Shown: positions 47,890 to 59,530, numbered from the stretch's first letter. The stretch is DNA of 64,000 nt from Piezodorus guildinii (GCA_023052935.1 CM041292.1:110816436-110880435); one strand, 5' to 3'. Notes: generated by a model not told the origin, from the letters alone. A program made the numbers and translations.

Positions 47890-48450
47890 CAGTTCATTAG
47901 GAAACGTCAACTTCAGAGACTGTAATGAAACAGGGATCAAGTCAAATAAAACACAAATCAAATTTGAGTGTATGTGTGTTAGCATATGTCTCAACTTTCT
48001 TTCTCTAAAGTATCTTTTACTTTTTAGAATCGAAAAAAAAATTAACCTTTTTATCTTGTTAGGATTGATAATAAATAGGTAAATAAACAATTTGAACTAA
48101 TTTGATAACCAACTAAAGGAGAATATAGCAAAAATATTTTTGTAGGTAAGTTTTTTTTCAAACATAAGAATAATAATATAGATTAATAATATATCATTGG
48201 AAAGCTAAAGATTTGAGAAAAATGTTATTTTAGATACATAGCTGTATAAGGTAATGGAAATTTATGAAAAGCTGATAAAACTAAATGACTGTAGTAAATA
48301 ATAATGACTATTGTTAGATTATTAAATCTAAAATAAATGTTTCCATTTAAACTCAATGTAATTTTATAACTTTTTTTCAACTCTAATGTTATTTTCAGTT
48401 CTTAAATTGATTTAAACAGAGAAGGAAAGTGAAAGTTGGTACACCAGATC
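47890..48450 (-). repeat. Dispersed TIR repeat (R-TIR), copy 4
   Basis: Contains TTTGATAACCAACTAAAGGA, ATATATCATTGGAAAGCTAA and ends GGAAAGTGAAAGTTGGTACACCAGATC. It is thus the same family, in the orientation of copy 50,800-51,690, with a shortened outer inverted repeat. Confidence 0.65.
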
Positions 48451-48615
48451 TTTGTTATTTTAACTAAAATTATAGTTATCATATTGATTGCTGTAATTGT
48501 TATTCTTATTGAAAATTGATTTATTAAAAATACATGTGATTATTTCAAATCCAGTCATTCTTTTCAACTCGAATATAAAAAAGGATTACCCAGAATCTTG
48601 CATATTAAATGGTAG

Positions 48616-48628
48616 TTATATATATATA

Positions 48629-48690
<62 letters not shown>

Positions 48691-48700
48691 CGTATATAAG
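48616..48700. repeat. (TA)n microsatellite interrupted by a mariner
   Basis: A TA tract lies on the left of the mariner at 48,709-49,997 and resumes at 50,001-50,062 on its right. The element therefore inserted inside, or seeded, a TA microsatellite. Confidence 0.9.
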
Positions 48701-48708
48701 AATATATA

Positions 48709-49997
48709 GGTGGGTGAATCAAATATATAAACGAGATTTTTTGTCCTGGAAGGCCAGTGAAGGTGCAGGAACATTCCCGAGTTTAGAGGTGTTGTGTAGG
48801 GATGCCAGGAGTGGGAGAAGCAGGCGGGTGCATGCCCTCGAACTCACCAGTTACCGTTGTGACGATGCCTGAGCAGGATGTATCTCCCTCAATTGCGCAA
48901 CGTATTATCATCAAATTTCTTGCTGCTGAAGGTATAAAACTGGCTGAAATCTTGAGAAGGTTGACTGTACAGTTCGGGGAAGAGACACTTTCTCGTGCCA
49001 GAGTGTTTGCATGGCATAAACAGTTAGTGGAGGGTCGTGATTGTGTTCAGAATGAAAGTCATGACCGCAGACCCGCTCCAACATCACAGCAGACAACATC
49101 AGCCGTGTTCGACAGCTTATTGAATGTGACAGACGTCTAACCACCAGTGCCATTGCAAGTGAGGTTGGGATAAGCTATGGAAGCACTTTTTCCATACTCA
49201 CAGAGGAGCTAGGGTTTCATAAGGTGTGTGCCAGGTGGGTTCCGCAACTTCTCACAGCTGAGTTAAAGCTGAACCGTTTGCAGGTCTATGAAGGTCTTCT
49301 TGCAAGATTTCAGGCTGAGGGAGCCTCATTTCTCACTCACATTATCATCTGTGATGAAACTTGGGTGCACCATTACACCCCTGAATCAAAACAAGCGAGT
49401 ATGGAGTGGAGACTGAAAGGGGAACCTGGACCAGTGAAAACCAAGTCACGGCTGTCAGCTGGGAAGGTTTTGGCTTCCGTGTTTTTTGACCAGCGTGGCT
49501 TGCTACATCTTGATTTTTTGCATGAACGCAGGACTATCAATGCCGCATACTACTGCAACATTTTGAATGAAGTCAGACTTGCATATCGCAGCAAAAGAAG
49601 GGATCTACCGATGAGAGAAGTGATTCTTCTTCAGGACAATGCTCGCCCGCATACTGCGGCCCTGACTAGAGAAAAATTGGAGCAACTGGGCTGGGAGACA
49701 CTGGAACACCCTCCCTACAGTCCAGACTTATCAACATGTGACTTTCACCTGTTTGGCCCACTTAAGGAAGCTTTGGGAGGTCAGAGATTCGTCTGTGACA
49801 ATGAGGTTGAAGCCTACATGCTCAATTGGCAGAAGACAACCTACTTCATTCTATGAGCACAGGATTGGAAAATTACCTCTGCGCTGGGAAAAATGTATTT
49901 CCAAATCAGGAGACTATGTAGAAAAATGAGGTGTACTTTTCTTTGTGTTCAAAGTAAAAATTAAAAATAATTCTCGTTTATATTTGATTCACCCACG
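48709..49997 (+). mobile_element. mariner element, nearly full length
   Basis: Inverted repeats read GTGGGTGAATCAAATATA..AACGAG at both ends, flanked by TA (48,707-48,708 and 49,998-49,999). Length 1,289 bp is normal for mariner. The transposase has two or more frameshifts. It belongs to a different subfamily from the element at 11,619-12,517, whose inverted repeats and protein are distinct. It lies outside the visible MARF1 exons, upstream of exon 1. Confidence 0.92.
48865..49929 (+). pseudogene. mariner transposase, frameshifted
   Basis: Starts MPEQDVSPSIAQRIIIKFLA, with the helix-turn-helix region through AWHKQLVEGRDCVQNE. A frameshift near 49,095 moves to IRQLIECDRRLTTSAIASEV. The main frame to 49,856 holds IICDETWVHHYTPESKQ (first Asp), ILLQDNARPHTA (second Asp) and [20 protein letters not shown] (third Asp), with D34D-like spacing. 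A last frameshift near 49,835 moves the C-terminus to LPLRWEKCISKSGDYVEK, stop at 49,929. Full length would be about 350 residues. All three catalytic residues are intact. It resembles the SETMAR-type mariners annotated in many insects. Confidence 0.9.
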
Positions 49998-50000
49998 TAT

Positions 50001-50003
50001 ATA

Positions 50004-50034
<31 letters not shown>

Positions 50035-50062
50035 ATATATATATATTTTATATATATATTTT
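50001..50062. repeat. (TA)n microsatellite, right of the mariner
   Basis: Continuation of the TA tract that flanks the mariner on the left at 48,616-48,700. Confidence 0.9.
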
Positions 50063-50799
50063 AAATAATATATTATGCAAATGGGGTAGTGATAATCCTG
50101 TGGTATTTACTTTGCCTAGCATTAGTATACTATTTATACTGGTATGATAGTATACTGGAGGTTACAATCTAAAGGAAAGGATTATTAGCAAGTCCAGCCA
50201 AACGTGGGCCTGATACCACTTACTCGATCACAAAGAAATTGCACAAATAATAAGATTGCAGACTGACAATGGTTGCAAAAAAAAAAAAAAAATTAACTTA
50301 ATGAGAATAGGTAATGATGGCAATAATTTAAAATGCCAATCCCTGATGACCCTTCAGATGTAGAAAATATGGAAAGGAATGAGAAGAGGTAATGCCACTA
50401 GAAGAAAAAGGCATCTTTTTACGAAGCTTGCCATAATAAACTCACAGAATTTATTTTAATAATATTTTCTTTTTCTTCTGTTTTCTCTATTTTTTTTTTT
50501 TTTTTTAATTATGTAACTTAACTTTAATTAAATTATACCAAAAGGTATTGACCACATAGGATTTGGTTTAGATTTTTACAGAGCATTTGTAGAGATAAAA
50601 TAAAAAAATAAAATGCTACTATAAATACTATTTTTATTATAGGCTGCATTAATATTTATTACTTTGCATTTTCTATTTTGTTTGATCCAACTAAAACTAA
50701 ACTAACTATATTGGCTGATTAAATTAAAAGTAACATATCTCTTCTCAATATATCATCCCTCCCATGTCAAACTAACGAATGTGAAAAATTCTTTGTTTT
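50063..50799. other. AT-rich DNA, nothing recognised
   Basis: Spacer between the mariner and an R-TIR copy, with poly-A at 50,277 and poly-T at 50,491. No coding-like frame. Confidence 0.5.
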
Positions 50800-51690
50800 T
50801 TACTTTCACTTACCTATATATGAAATATGTAGTAAGGGAAAGTATTGCAATCGTGAAAATTTTCAAATTCCAGTTTTCAACGGAAATACACGTTTTAGGG
50901 TCTCCTGAGTCCAAAAGACCAAGTCCCACAAAAAAGTCTGTCTGTGTGTGTGTGGTAACTCCTGGGCGAAAACGAATAGTCCTATGAAACTGAAATTTCA
51001 TATTTAAGACAACTAAACACCCGAGATGTTACAGAAAACTTTTCATCAAGAGACCAGAAGATCTACCTTATATTAAGCATTTTGCATCTTTTTTACGATT
51101 TTCTCAAAAACGGCTCTAATGATTTTGATTAAACTCTGTATATCGATGTGAAATTTGGTGGACTTTAATATGATGTAGATTTCATTTTGATTGAAATAGT
51201 CTGACAGGGCTTCAATGTTATATTTTAAATTTTCTTCCTCTAAAGTGCCTTTAATTTTGTAGATTCCAAAAAAATTGGTACATTATCTTATTAGCATTGA
51301 TCAATAAGGGTAAATATACAAGTTGAATGAATTTGATAGACAACTAAAGGAGAAAGGTGCAAACATATTTTTTTATACAATTTTTGTGTTTTTGAACACA
51401 AGAATAGTAATATAGATGTATAATATACTGTTGGATAGCTAAAGATTTTAGAAAAAATATTATCTAATTAACAGAATTTTAAAGTTAATGGAGAGCCGAT
51501 AAAACTAACTGATCGTTGTAGATAAAAATATAATAGATTATTTAATAAAACACACGTTTCTATTGAAATTCAAATTAATTAATTCTTTAAAATTTTATTA
51601 TTATGTTTAAATGTATTTAAAAATTCTTAAATCGATTTTAACAACGGAGGTAAGTAAAAATCATGTGTTGCGCGCACCAGATTTTTTCGC
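50800..51690 (-). repeat. Dispersed TIR repeat (R-TIR), copy 5
   Basis: Inverse orientation of copy 2: it starts at 51,690 with CTGGTGCGCGCAACACATGA and ends at 50,800 with CTTTCACTTACC. It contains the (GT)n at 50,941-50,952, GTAACTCCTGGGCGAAAACG, and the conserved frame [20 protein letters not shown]. Length about 890 bp. Confidence 0.68.
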
Positions 51691-52020
51691 TACGATCCTA
51701 TTGTATAGGGCAAGACACACCTTGTGGCAAATCATCGAATGTCTAACCCTATCAGGAAAAAGGGAAACTAATTGAGCAAAAGCATTTTTTGGAAAAAGGC
51801 TGATTTTGGGCTCACCATTACAGGTTTTTTTATAGCTTTCCTGAAAAATACCAATTTTCACATTCATTAGTTTGACGTAGTAGGGACAATATATAAAATT
51901 AAGTCGTGATTTTTGGTTTCTGTAAACTCCTTTTAAATCAATCAACCGATTTTGATAAGGTTTTTTTTTTATCATTAAGGGCATTCTTTTCTGAAGGTTT
52001 ATAAGTTCAATACATTGCAA
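51661..52020 (-). other. 119-codon open frame beside an R-TIR end, unidentified
   Basis: The frame reads INLQKRMPLMIKKKPYQNRL, then FPKNAFAQLVSLFPDRVRHS, MICHKVCLALYNRIVAKKSG, and its last codons are made by the outer inverted repeat of R-TIR copy 5. It lacks low-complexity runs apart from the start. It may be the conserved flank of a longer repeat family, of which R-TIR is a part, or a decayed ORF. I do not recognise it. Confidence 0.3.
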
Positions 52021-55000
52021 TTACACTTTTATTTAATGGGGAAAATTAAAGTTTCTGGAATCATGACATTAAAAAAAATCTTTCCTGAAATATGAGAAAT
52101 GGAATTTCAACAGAAAGTAAATTAATTATATACAAAATCCCATTACTTTAATGGGAAACATCAAAGATGCACTTTTAAGACCTGAGCATTAAATCCTTTA
52201 AAATTGGAAACATGGGCATATGCAAGGAGAGGATCAGAGGCTACCTCTATTGAATTTTTTTGAACTAATAAAAATTATATAATTGCAAGAGAAAAAAATA
52301 ATACCATAATAAAAAAAGTTATTGGTGAATATTTTTGCTTTCAAGTCTCTATTGATTTTCAAACTATGTACCCCCACCCTCCCGGCTATTTTAACCTACT
52401 TACCCACCTATCCCTTAACGAAAAATATTGCATGGACAGTATTTTGTTCAGATGTTACTTCCAAATACAATATATTATTATTCTGTAAAGTAAAGTCATC
52501 AGTGACCATTACATAATAACTGGGAGGAATGACAATGGCATCTAAAGTCATCCAAAGCTGATTAAAACAAATTTATATCTGTGTTTCAATTTTAAATAAT
52601 TAACAAATAAACTATTTTGATTAATTGACCTATGTATGTTTTTCATTCTGATGATTAAATATAATAATGAATAGAAGTTATAAAGTAAACAATATTTTTT
52701 TGCTAAGTGCACTTTTCGGTATGATGCATTTTCTTCTAATCCCAAAAGGATAAACTCCAAAACAGTCAAATAATGCTTTTTCAAACATAAATGATAACAC
52801 ATTATAATTGCACCTGTGCTAAGCAGGGGCGAGTCTCTAGTAAAGGATTAGTTACAAATATCCCAATTCATTATTGAACAGTACATATCAAGTACAATAA
52901 TTATTTACTTTGAAAGGCAGGAACTTTCATATTTATTTTATTGTCCACTATAATAAGCTGAAAACCAATGAATTGTAAACCATATTTCCAGCATTTCTCA
53001 ATTTATTCTCTTCTGCACACAACGTGGAAACAGATATTACTTGAAACAAAAAGGTTTAGTATATTGCTCACTTGTTCCTTGATTATTTATTTATAGTATT
53101 TCTTTCCAGTGAGATGCCTACAAGGACGCATACGAAAAAGTCACAGATGGACAAGTCTGATCTATTTTTGACTTTTAATCAAAAACCTCAAAACTCATTA
53201 ACTTTTCTGAAACCAAGATGGAAGGAGCGCCCCCAAATCTGATTCACTCTTCAGTCAAAAATTTTCCGAATATCAGCCTCTCTCTTCAACAAGTTGCTCA
53301 GATATACATACTATGCAAAACAACATTACTTCAAAGTTTTTCCCCAAAATATTCATGAAAAATTATGTGTTTACATATCTGTGGCATTCGTGATAAACTA
53401 GAACTAGAAAGAAAGCTGTATGTTTCATATATAGCTAGGCGTTGACCTTAGGGTTTTACGCCTTAAAACCAAAACAAACAACCAATGTATGTTCATATAT
53501 GTTAATTACTCTATTTTGGGTATTACATAAAACTTCAAGTCAACTGCCCAGTAAAATGAAAGATTTTGACTTAACCACTTATTCACAGATATTTAAGCCA
53601 ATATTTTTACTTGATTTCTCAGTCTTAAGGTGCATGAGGTAGAACATAATTAATTAAAATGTCTCCGAAGTAAGTATGAAAAGTCCATCACTGAAGAAAG
53701 ATCTGCACAGCAAATTGCCAATTAAAAAAAAATAGGTACTCACTTACAGAGTACATTAAAAATAATAATATATTTTTTTAAAATAATAAAATATCACCCC
53801 AACTGATGTCTAAGAGAAATTTAGGCTCAGGAATAATGAAATAAGCATGATTTTAGTTAAAAATCATGCAAGATTTCATACATAACAGTTAACATCACAT
53901 AAATTAATACACTTCAACGGATATGTATTACTCTCTTAAGAGTAATATATCAAGAGTTATATACACCAATTAGCTACAGTAAATAAATAATTTACTCCAT
54001 CCCAGCCCAGTAAAAAATTATAAAAAGAATAATTATGATAAGTGGAAGGAATAAAAACTGCATTGCATTTTTCTTTTTTATTAAAAGTTTTAAAGAGAAA
54101 TTCAACATTACTTTCAGATAAATATAATATTGTATATATGTAGAGAGAAGGAGATGATTTAAATTATATAATAGACTAATAGAATAAGACTTAATAGATT
54201 CTGTTAATTACAAAAAAAAGTTCATTGGAATTTCAGATGGGCCTAAACACCTTTCATATAACAAAACATCAAGTTCACAATATACCTAATATTTATTAAA
54301 CTGGCCTAAAGACATTTCAAGATCAGTTAAGATGATTAAAAAAACAACAACAAAAACACATAGAAATAAGAAAGAAGCAACGATAAATTAGAATAGAGAA
54401 AAAACATGAGAGTAACATAAAAGATAAATTTGAAATGAATACAATTAAATATTTGTATAAGATAATTAAATTTCAAAAAGAACATAGTAAACCTTTCTTC
54501 GTTTGATGCATCGTTTCAAATATTATCACCACAAATCATTTTAGAAAATTCCACCACTGGCACAACCACACCAAACGTAAAACAGTCTTCCATAACAATT
54601 AAGGTTACTACTCTTGTTTTCAAAACAAGAGGAGGTAAGGACTCATGTTAAGCACGACAGCAACACTAAAATAAAAACTTATGATTATCATTAGATAATA
54701 AAGAGGATGTTATCAACTCAAATAAAGTTTATCATATTTTAAATTTATAATTATACTATTTTAAATATATAAAGTGATGTGCGAACTATTAAAGCAGGGG
54801 GTGCCCAATTGGCACTGCCCATCCCCCTTCTCCCTAACCTTATCATGGCCGAAATTTTTTGTCTTTTATATATATATATATATATATATATTATAGCCCG
54901 TCACATAAAATTAAATATTCAAATGAAGTCTGAAATTATTTGCTAGGCACATCTCATTTAACATGTTCTCATAGTTTTTCTACAATAATCTTTATGTCAG

Positions 55001-55576
55001 ACAATAGATGTTCTAAACATGATACCGCCACTGGTACAGTTCCTGGTTGGTTTCTTACTCGGGTGTTCTGTACACGGCTCAGTGATCTGATATGCAGGAG
55101 GAGACTGATTATTGTTTTCCGTATTTCGAATACCGTCAAAATGTTTTTTAAATTTAAGGGCTAAGTAAACATCCGAAGGCACAATTTATTTTTTTGTTTC
55201 TCTTCTATCGCCACATCAGATTCTTATTTTAACTTTCTCTCTAATCTCATTCTTTTTGCTTTAGTGGGATGCTATGCGTGTTTGCAAAAAAACCACTGCT
55301 GAAAGTAAAACAATGTCAATAAATAGTCTAGATCATTTGCTAATCTTCAGTTTAGACACACCCCTCCTCTGCTCCTCATTTGCACGTTGTATTCTATACA
55401 GCACTATCTCCTACTATCCCATAATACAATTGATTGATTTCGGTCCTGTTCTATAGGAGCGGTCTTGGCTGTTGTCACGAACGACTAAAATAACTTTGGT
55501 GAGACCGATAGAAACGTACTTAGCGGAAACTTTGACTCTTTGCACTCCTTCAATAAATGTTTTGACAATCTTCAAA
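52021..55576. other. AT-rich DNA, nothing recognised
   Basis: More than 3 kb of AT-rich sequence with a short (TA)n at 54,868-54,891. The stretch 54,790-54,845 is GC-rich (CCCATCCCCCTTCTCCCTAAC). No exon, transposase or RT segment could be recognised. It is either intergenic or a long 5' intron of MARF1. Confidence 0.45.
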
Positions 55577-55752
55577 AAGTAGATTCTCCGTAAAAGTTAT
55601 GGACCTGTGTTGGAAGAGTGTGAATGGAGAATCCGAATGTACAGCGAACTATATGAGCTGTATGGACCTTATGACATTGTCAAAAGCAAGGAGAATTAAA
55701 TGGCTGGGTTGTGTAGTAAGGATGGATGACTCAAGGATACAAAAAATGACTG
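55577..55752 (+). pseudogene. RTE-like LINE C-terminal fragment
   Basis: The plus strand reads YGPVLEECEWRIRMYSELYE, LYGPYDIV, and one frame over KARRIKWLGCVVRMDDSRIQ. YGP..E..EWRIR...ELYELY..pDIV and RLRW.GHV.RMDD are end motifs of RTE-type proteins. About 60 residues remain with one frameshift. Confidence 0.72.
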
Positions 55753-55794
55753 CTGATTCTATAAAAATAACTATATTATCTTGTTACCACTGAT

Positions 55795-56429
55795 GAGAAA
55801 CAGGTAAATATATAAATTCAATGAATTCGATACCCAACAAAAGGAAAAAACTAAAATAATATTTTTTTAATGCAATTTTTTGTTTTTGAAGATAAGAACA
55901 GTAATATACATGTTTAATATACCGTTGAAAAGCTAAATATTTTAGAGAAAAATATTATCTAATACACAAGCTTGTAAAAGTTAATACAGAATCATGAAAA
56001 GGCGATAAAACTTGGTGATTATTTTCGATAATAATATAATAGATTTTTTAATAAAACACATGTTTCTATAGAAATTCCTTTTAACTAATTCTTTAATGGT
56101 TTGTTTGTTTATTTATTTAACGTCACTTTATACTACTATGGCTAATCGGACGATGCTACAATGGGAGTCCTAAATTTTGCCTATCCAGGTTTTTATTAGG
56201 ATAGGGATCTTTAACGAGTACCTGACATCGCACAGGCTCGGGACCATCTTTTAACGTCCTCTCGGATGGCATAACTAAGGATTTTTTACTCCCATTAAAA
56301 AATCCTAGGACCACCTGCGGGTTTGAACCCGTGACCTTTAGCATAGGAGGCTGTTATGCTAACCACCAAGCTACAAGAGATCCCATTCTTTAATGGTTTT
56401 ACTCATTTTACTTTCACTTACTATATATA
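55795..56429 (-). repeat. Dispersed TIR repeat (R-TIR), copy 6, carrying nested insertions
   Basis: Has the GGTAAATATATAAATTCAATGAATTCGATA-type block, ATACCGTTGAAAAGCTAAA and, at 56,411-56,420, CTTTCACTTA. It matches the inner parts of copies 2 and 5. A SINE-A is inserted at 56,103-56,384 and a Tc1 element has removed or replaced the remaining end from 56,430. Confidence 0.6.
56088..56399 (-). repeat. tRNA-derived SINE (SINE-A) with target-site duplication
   Basis: Body 56,103-56,384 on the minus strand: head GTAGCTTGGTGGTTAGCATA (A box), CACGGGTTCAAACCCGCAGG (B box), a conserved body and the tail GTTAAATAAATAAACAAAC. A perfect 15-bp duplication, ATTCTTTAATGGTTT, lies at 56,088-56,102 and 56,385-56,399. 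It lies inside R-TIR copy 6, so the SINE is younger than that repeat. Confidence 0.9.
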
Positions 56430-58002
56430 CACTGCCGGACAAAATTAAAGGATCACTTCAATATTTTAATATTACTGAACTGTATAGGGTATTTTTGAAA
56501 ATATTCTTTTTCTTTGGAAGTCACACTTTATTATAAGGGTAATAAAAAATAAAAAATTCTTTTCTAGAAATTTGTAATAAGAAAACAAATCAAAAAATAA
56601 AAATGTCCTACAGTCTCAAAATGAAAAAGTAAATCTTTGAAATGAAATGAAATAACAAAACTGAATAAAAAGGAAGAATTCGAGGAAAACGATCAATAAT
56701 TGGTATTCCCACCTCTAGCTCTGATAATTGCTTCCATTCTCCTGCACATTCCAGCGACCAGGGCTCTTACATGTTGTTCTGGGATGTTGTTCCACTCTTA
56801 CACTAACATTTCCCTTAAATCTGGCAAATTTTGGAGGTCTCGGGCGCGAACACGTATTCCAAGCATGTCCCATACCTGCTCTATTGGGTTCATATCTGGA
56901 CTTCTGGGAGGCCAAACCATAACGTCAATTTCTTCTTGTCTGAGGAAATTTTGCACTGATCGAGCAACGTGATGTCGGGCATTATCGTGCATAAAAATAA
57001 AGTTACCTGCGATATTTCTGGCGAAAGATATTACATGTGGCTCAAGTACCTCCCTAATGTACCTGTCAGCAGTTATAGAGCCACGGTTCACAAGAACCAA
57101 CTCTGTACGGGAGTTTAAATTTATGCCCTCCCCCACACCATCACTGACCCACCACCAAACGCAACCCTTGGAGAAAAAGTGCATGGAGCATACCTCTCTC
57201 CCCGCCTTCTCCATACCTTTTCCCGTCCATCTGGAGATCGGAGACAGAATCTTGACTCATCGCTGAATAATACGAGGCTCCAATCTTCCTGAGTAGAGTT
57301 CAGGTGCTCCCAAGCAAACCTCAAGCGCTCAACCCGGTGTTCCCTGGAGAGAAGAGGTCCAGTAGCTGAAGGATGGGAGGTCAATCAATAATCGTTGAGT
57401 CGTCTTCTCACGGTTCGCTCTGTAATTTGCACATTCCTGATCCTCTGGAGGAGACCACACAGACTGTTACCAGTTGATCGGCGATCCCGAAGAGCATGCA
57501 GTTGCAAAAATCTCTCGTCACGGTGGAAGACGGCCTTGTCCGACTCTTCTTGTATGCCCTCCAGTTTGACGGTGTCTATTAAGCACCCTGGAAACTACGG
57601 ATTGTGACCGCTGGAGCCGTTGCGCAATATGCCTTTGAGAAAACCCTTCTTCACTCAAAGCAACAGCACGAATTGATTCCTCTTCGGTGAATGCTCTTCT
57701 GTTGGCCATCACAACGTTCTTACTAAACTCACAAGTAAAAACTAAAGTATCTTAAATGTTAGAAAATCTTCAATAAGATGAATCTTTGCTAAGAACTAAC
57801 CATTTACTGATAGGAAGAAAGAAAAGAAGAGGATTAACTAACCCTTTTCTCCTTAAACGGGTGGGAATATAAACAGGTAGAGGATTAACTTGATAAGATA
57901 CAACACAAAGTCCAGTCTGGGACAAAAGAAATCCTATTTTTATCTCTTATGTAATAATAATGTAAATATTTGTAAATGATCCTTTAATTTTGTCCGGCAG
58001 AG
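56430..58002 (-). mobile_element. Tc1-like element, full length, inactive
   Basis: Ends are inverted repeats C(A/T)CTGCCGGACAAAATTAAA, flanked by TA (56,428-56,429 and 58,003-58,004). Length 1,573 bp is typical for Tc1. A transposase gene with frameshifts and a stop lies inside on the minus strand. TIRs are nearly identical, so the copy is moderately young. Confidence 0.92.
56693..57712 (-). pseudogene. Tc1 transposase, frameshifted
   Basis: Begins MANRRAFTEEESIRAVALSE, with paired-like helix-turn-helix (GFSQRHIAQRLQRSQSVVSR). After a shift near 57,515 the frame at 57,384-57,121 contains LSREHRVERLRFAWEHLN and LVLFSDESRFCLRSPDGREK (first Asp). The frame 57,214-56,798 contains NFIFMHDNARHHVARSVQNF (second Asp) and WPPRSPDMNPIEQVWDMLG (the catalytic Glu of DD34E). 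A premature TAA follows MLV, and the rest (EWNNIPEQHVRALVAGMCRR) ends at 56,693. All catalytic residues are kept. Confidence 0.9.
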
Positions 58003-58009
58003 TAGTAAG

Positions 58010-58580
58010 AAAAAGTAGATTTGTAACTAAGAAAAGCCGCATGAAACTGCTCGTAGGTAGCGTTAATGCAAGAAATCCAAGCGGAAAACAGAGGTCCTCG
58101 AAACAAAAGAACATCTGTTATCTTGATAAAAATGAATAAAATTAAAATTAATTGTACATTTGGACTTGACCAGTCACCTCCCGCTATGAAGCGCGGTCCA
58201 AAGGAACGGAATAAGGATTCAAGATGGTTGTATGAAAGGACATTGCCAGGAGGACAGTATACAGCTGAGAACGTTAAATAGTAAGAACGGGTTGTAATGG
58301 TTACTGGGGTGGATTGTATGTTGTCAGTTGGAGTATAATGAATAATGGAATGGGGTAAGGATTTATGAATACAAGAACCGGCATGTGAAGTGTTGTCTGG
58401 GTGGTCCGATCTATAAGTAATGTAGTCACGTACATAAAAATGTGATCGTTTAGTGAAGTGAGTTTCGGTCAAAAGTGCAATATCTATGTTATTGTCGTGT
58501 GGAAATAGGTCAAGTTCGTCACGGTGGTTAATTAGGACATTTGCATTCCATAAAAGAATAGCTAGGGAGTTTTTGTTCAT
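58010..58580 (-). pseudogene. Jockey-type endonuclease, N-terminal two thirds
   Basis: Starts MNKNSLAILLWNANVLINHR (the W.N.N block), then HDNNIDIALLTETHFTKRSH (TETH catalytic Glu), RSDHPDNTSHAGSCIHKSLP, YYLTFSAVYCPPGNV (YCPP) and FRSFGPRFIAGGD (GGD). After GGD the usual FN.KH residues are missing and the frame drifts into unrelated sequence by about 58,165. EN domains are normally about 220 residues; some 135 are recognisable. Confidence 0.8.
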
Positions 58581-58820
58581 TGTAGGATATAGAAAAGAAC
58601 TTCAGATAGGAGTCTGGTAAGAAGGGTAATGCGAGGTCTTATTGTATTTTGAAGATCTAAAAGAAAGGATGAAAGGATTGATGTAATTTTGTATGTATTC
58701 TGTGAAGGATAGGAGTAGATGGAAGCTTCTTTGATTATAGGATTAGGCTATCTATGTAGAGATTGGGCACTCCGTCGGGTTGAGGAGGTTCCATGTTAGA
58801 CAGAGCTGCTGGGGGTGGTA

Positions 58821-59530
58821 TTACTTGGGAGGTAAGCTGGAAAGGAGATTGAACTTTGGAATTGATCTAGGGTGGTAACTTGACCAGTGGGAAAGTTTTG
58901 GTGGGTAACTCATTTCTAGGTGTGTTTTGAAGGGATTGGAAAGTCTGGGACTGTGGTTGGGAATTCTGAGGCTGATAATGGAATGGTTGAGGCTGAGGGT
59001 GGTGATAGAGTGGTTGAGGCTGAGGAAGATGATGGGATGGTTGAGGCTGAAGATGATGGGTTGATTGAGACTGAAGATGTTTATGGGTGTTAAGTGAAGA
59101 TTTTGGTTCCTGTCGATTATCCAGCTGTTTTCTGGTAACATTAGAGAACGTTTTGATCTTCATGTTGAAGGTCGTCGGACGTTGATCTTCGTAGGTCAAT
59201 GGTTTTCCAGAGGTAGCTCAAACATTCTTCGCCGAAGGGCCTGGGTTTTAGTATTCAGGAACGTTGCTTTTCAATTTAAATGTATTATTTACATGTTTTC
59301 GGCGCTGCATGGTTTTGTAGACTACACAACCTTTATAATTGGGTGCCCTTCACCACATAGTGCATATATTGTTGGAGTATCGGCTTCTGGCATGTATTGG
59401 ACGCATGCGGTCCAGCACATTTAACAAATCTGTCCTGATGGTGGCAATAAGCTTTTGTGTGGCCAAGGGTTTGACACTTGGCTCATTGTACAATGTTTAT
59501 TCTTTGCTTCAGCTTTTTAAATATTAGAAG
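58821..59530 (-). pseudogene. Gag-like ORF1 with CCHC knuckles
   Basis: Upstream frame reads CQTLGHTKAYCHHQDRFVKC (a CX2-4C..H..C knuckle and start of the next), then CAGPHASNTCQK, and in another frame ALCGEGHPIIKVV (third knuckle with its last Cys replaced). Frame 59,199-58,821 follows, with an unusual Gln/Pro/His-rich repeat (QPQPSHHLPQPQPLYHHPQP). It is an RNA-binding chaperone of the LINE ribonucleoprotein. It is broken by at least two frame changes. Confidence 0.75.

Larger units (their letters stand above)
58003..59530 (-). mobile_element. Jockey-type LINE, gag and endonuclease part
   Basis: Minus strand: zinc knuckles of a gag-like ORF1 (59,520-59,330), a Gln/Pro/His-rich segment, then an APE-type endonuclease start (58,580-58,010). 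The RT and 3' end are absent. It abuts the Tc1 element at 58,002. Zinc knuckles in ORF1 place it with Jockey/I-type LINEs and separate it from LINE-A. Confidence 0.78.

Noticed and set aside
54940..55456. Short plus-strand frames suggesting a gene at 54.9-55.5 kb
   Set aside because: No splice-bounded block, domain motif or mutual phase was found. Codon content does not differ from its surroundings.
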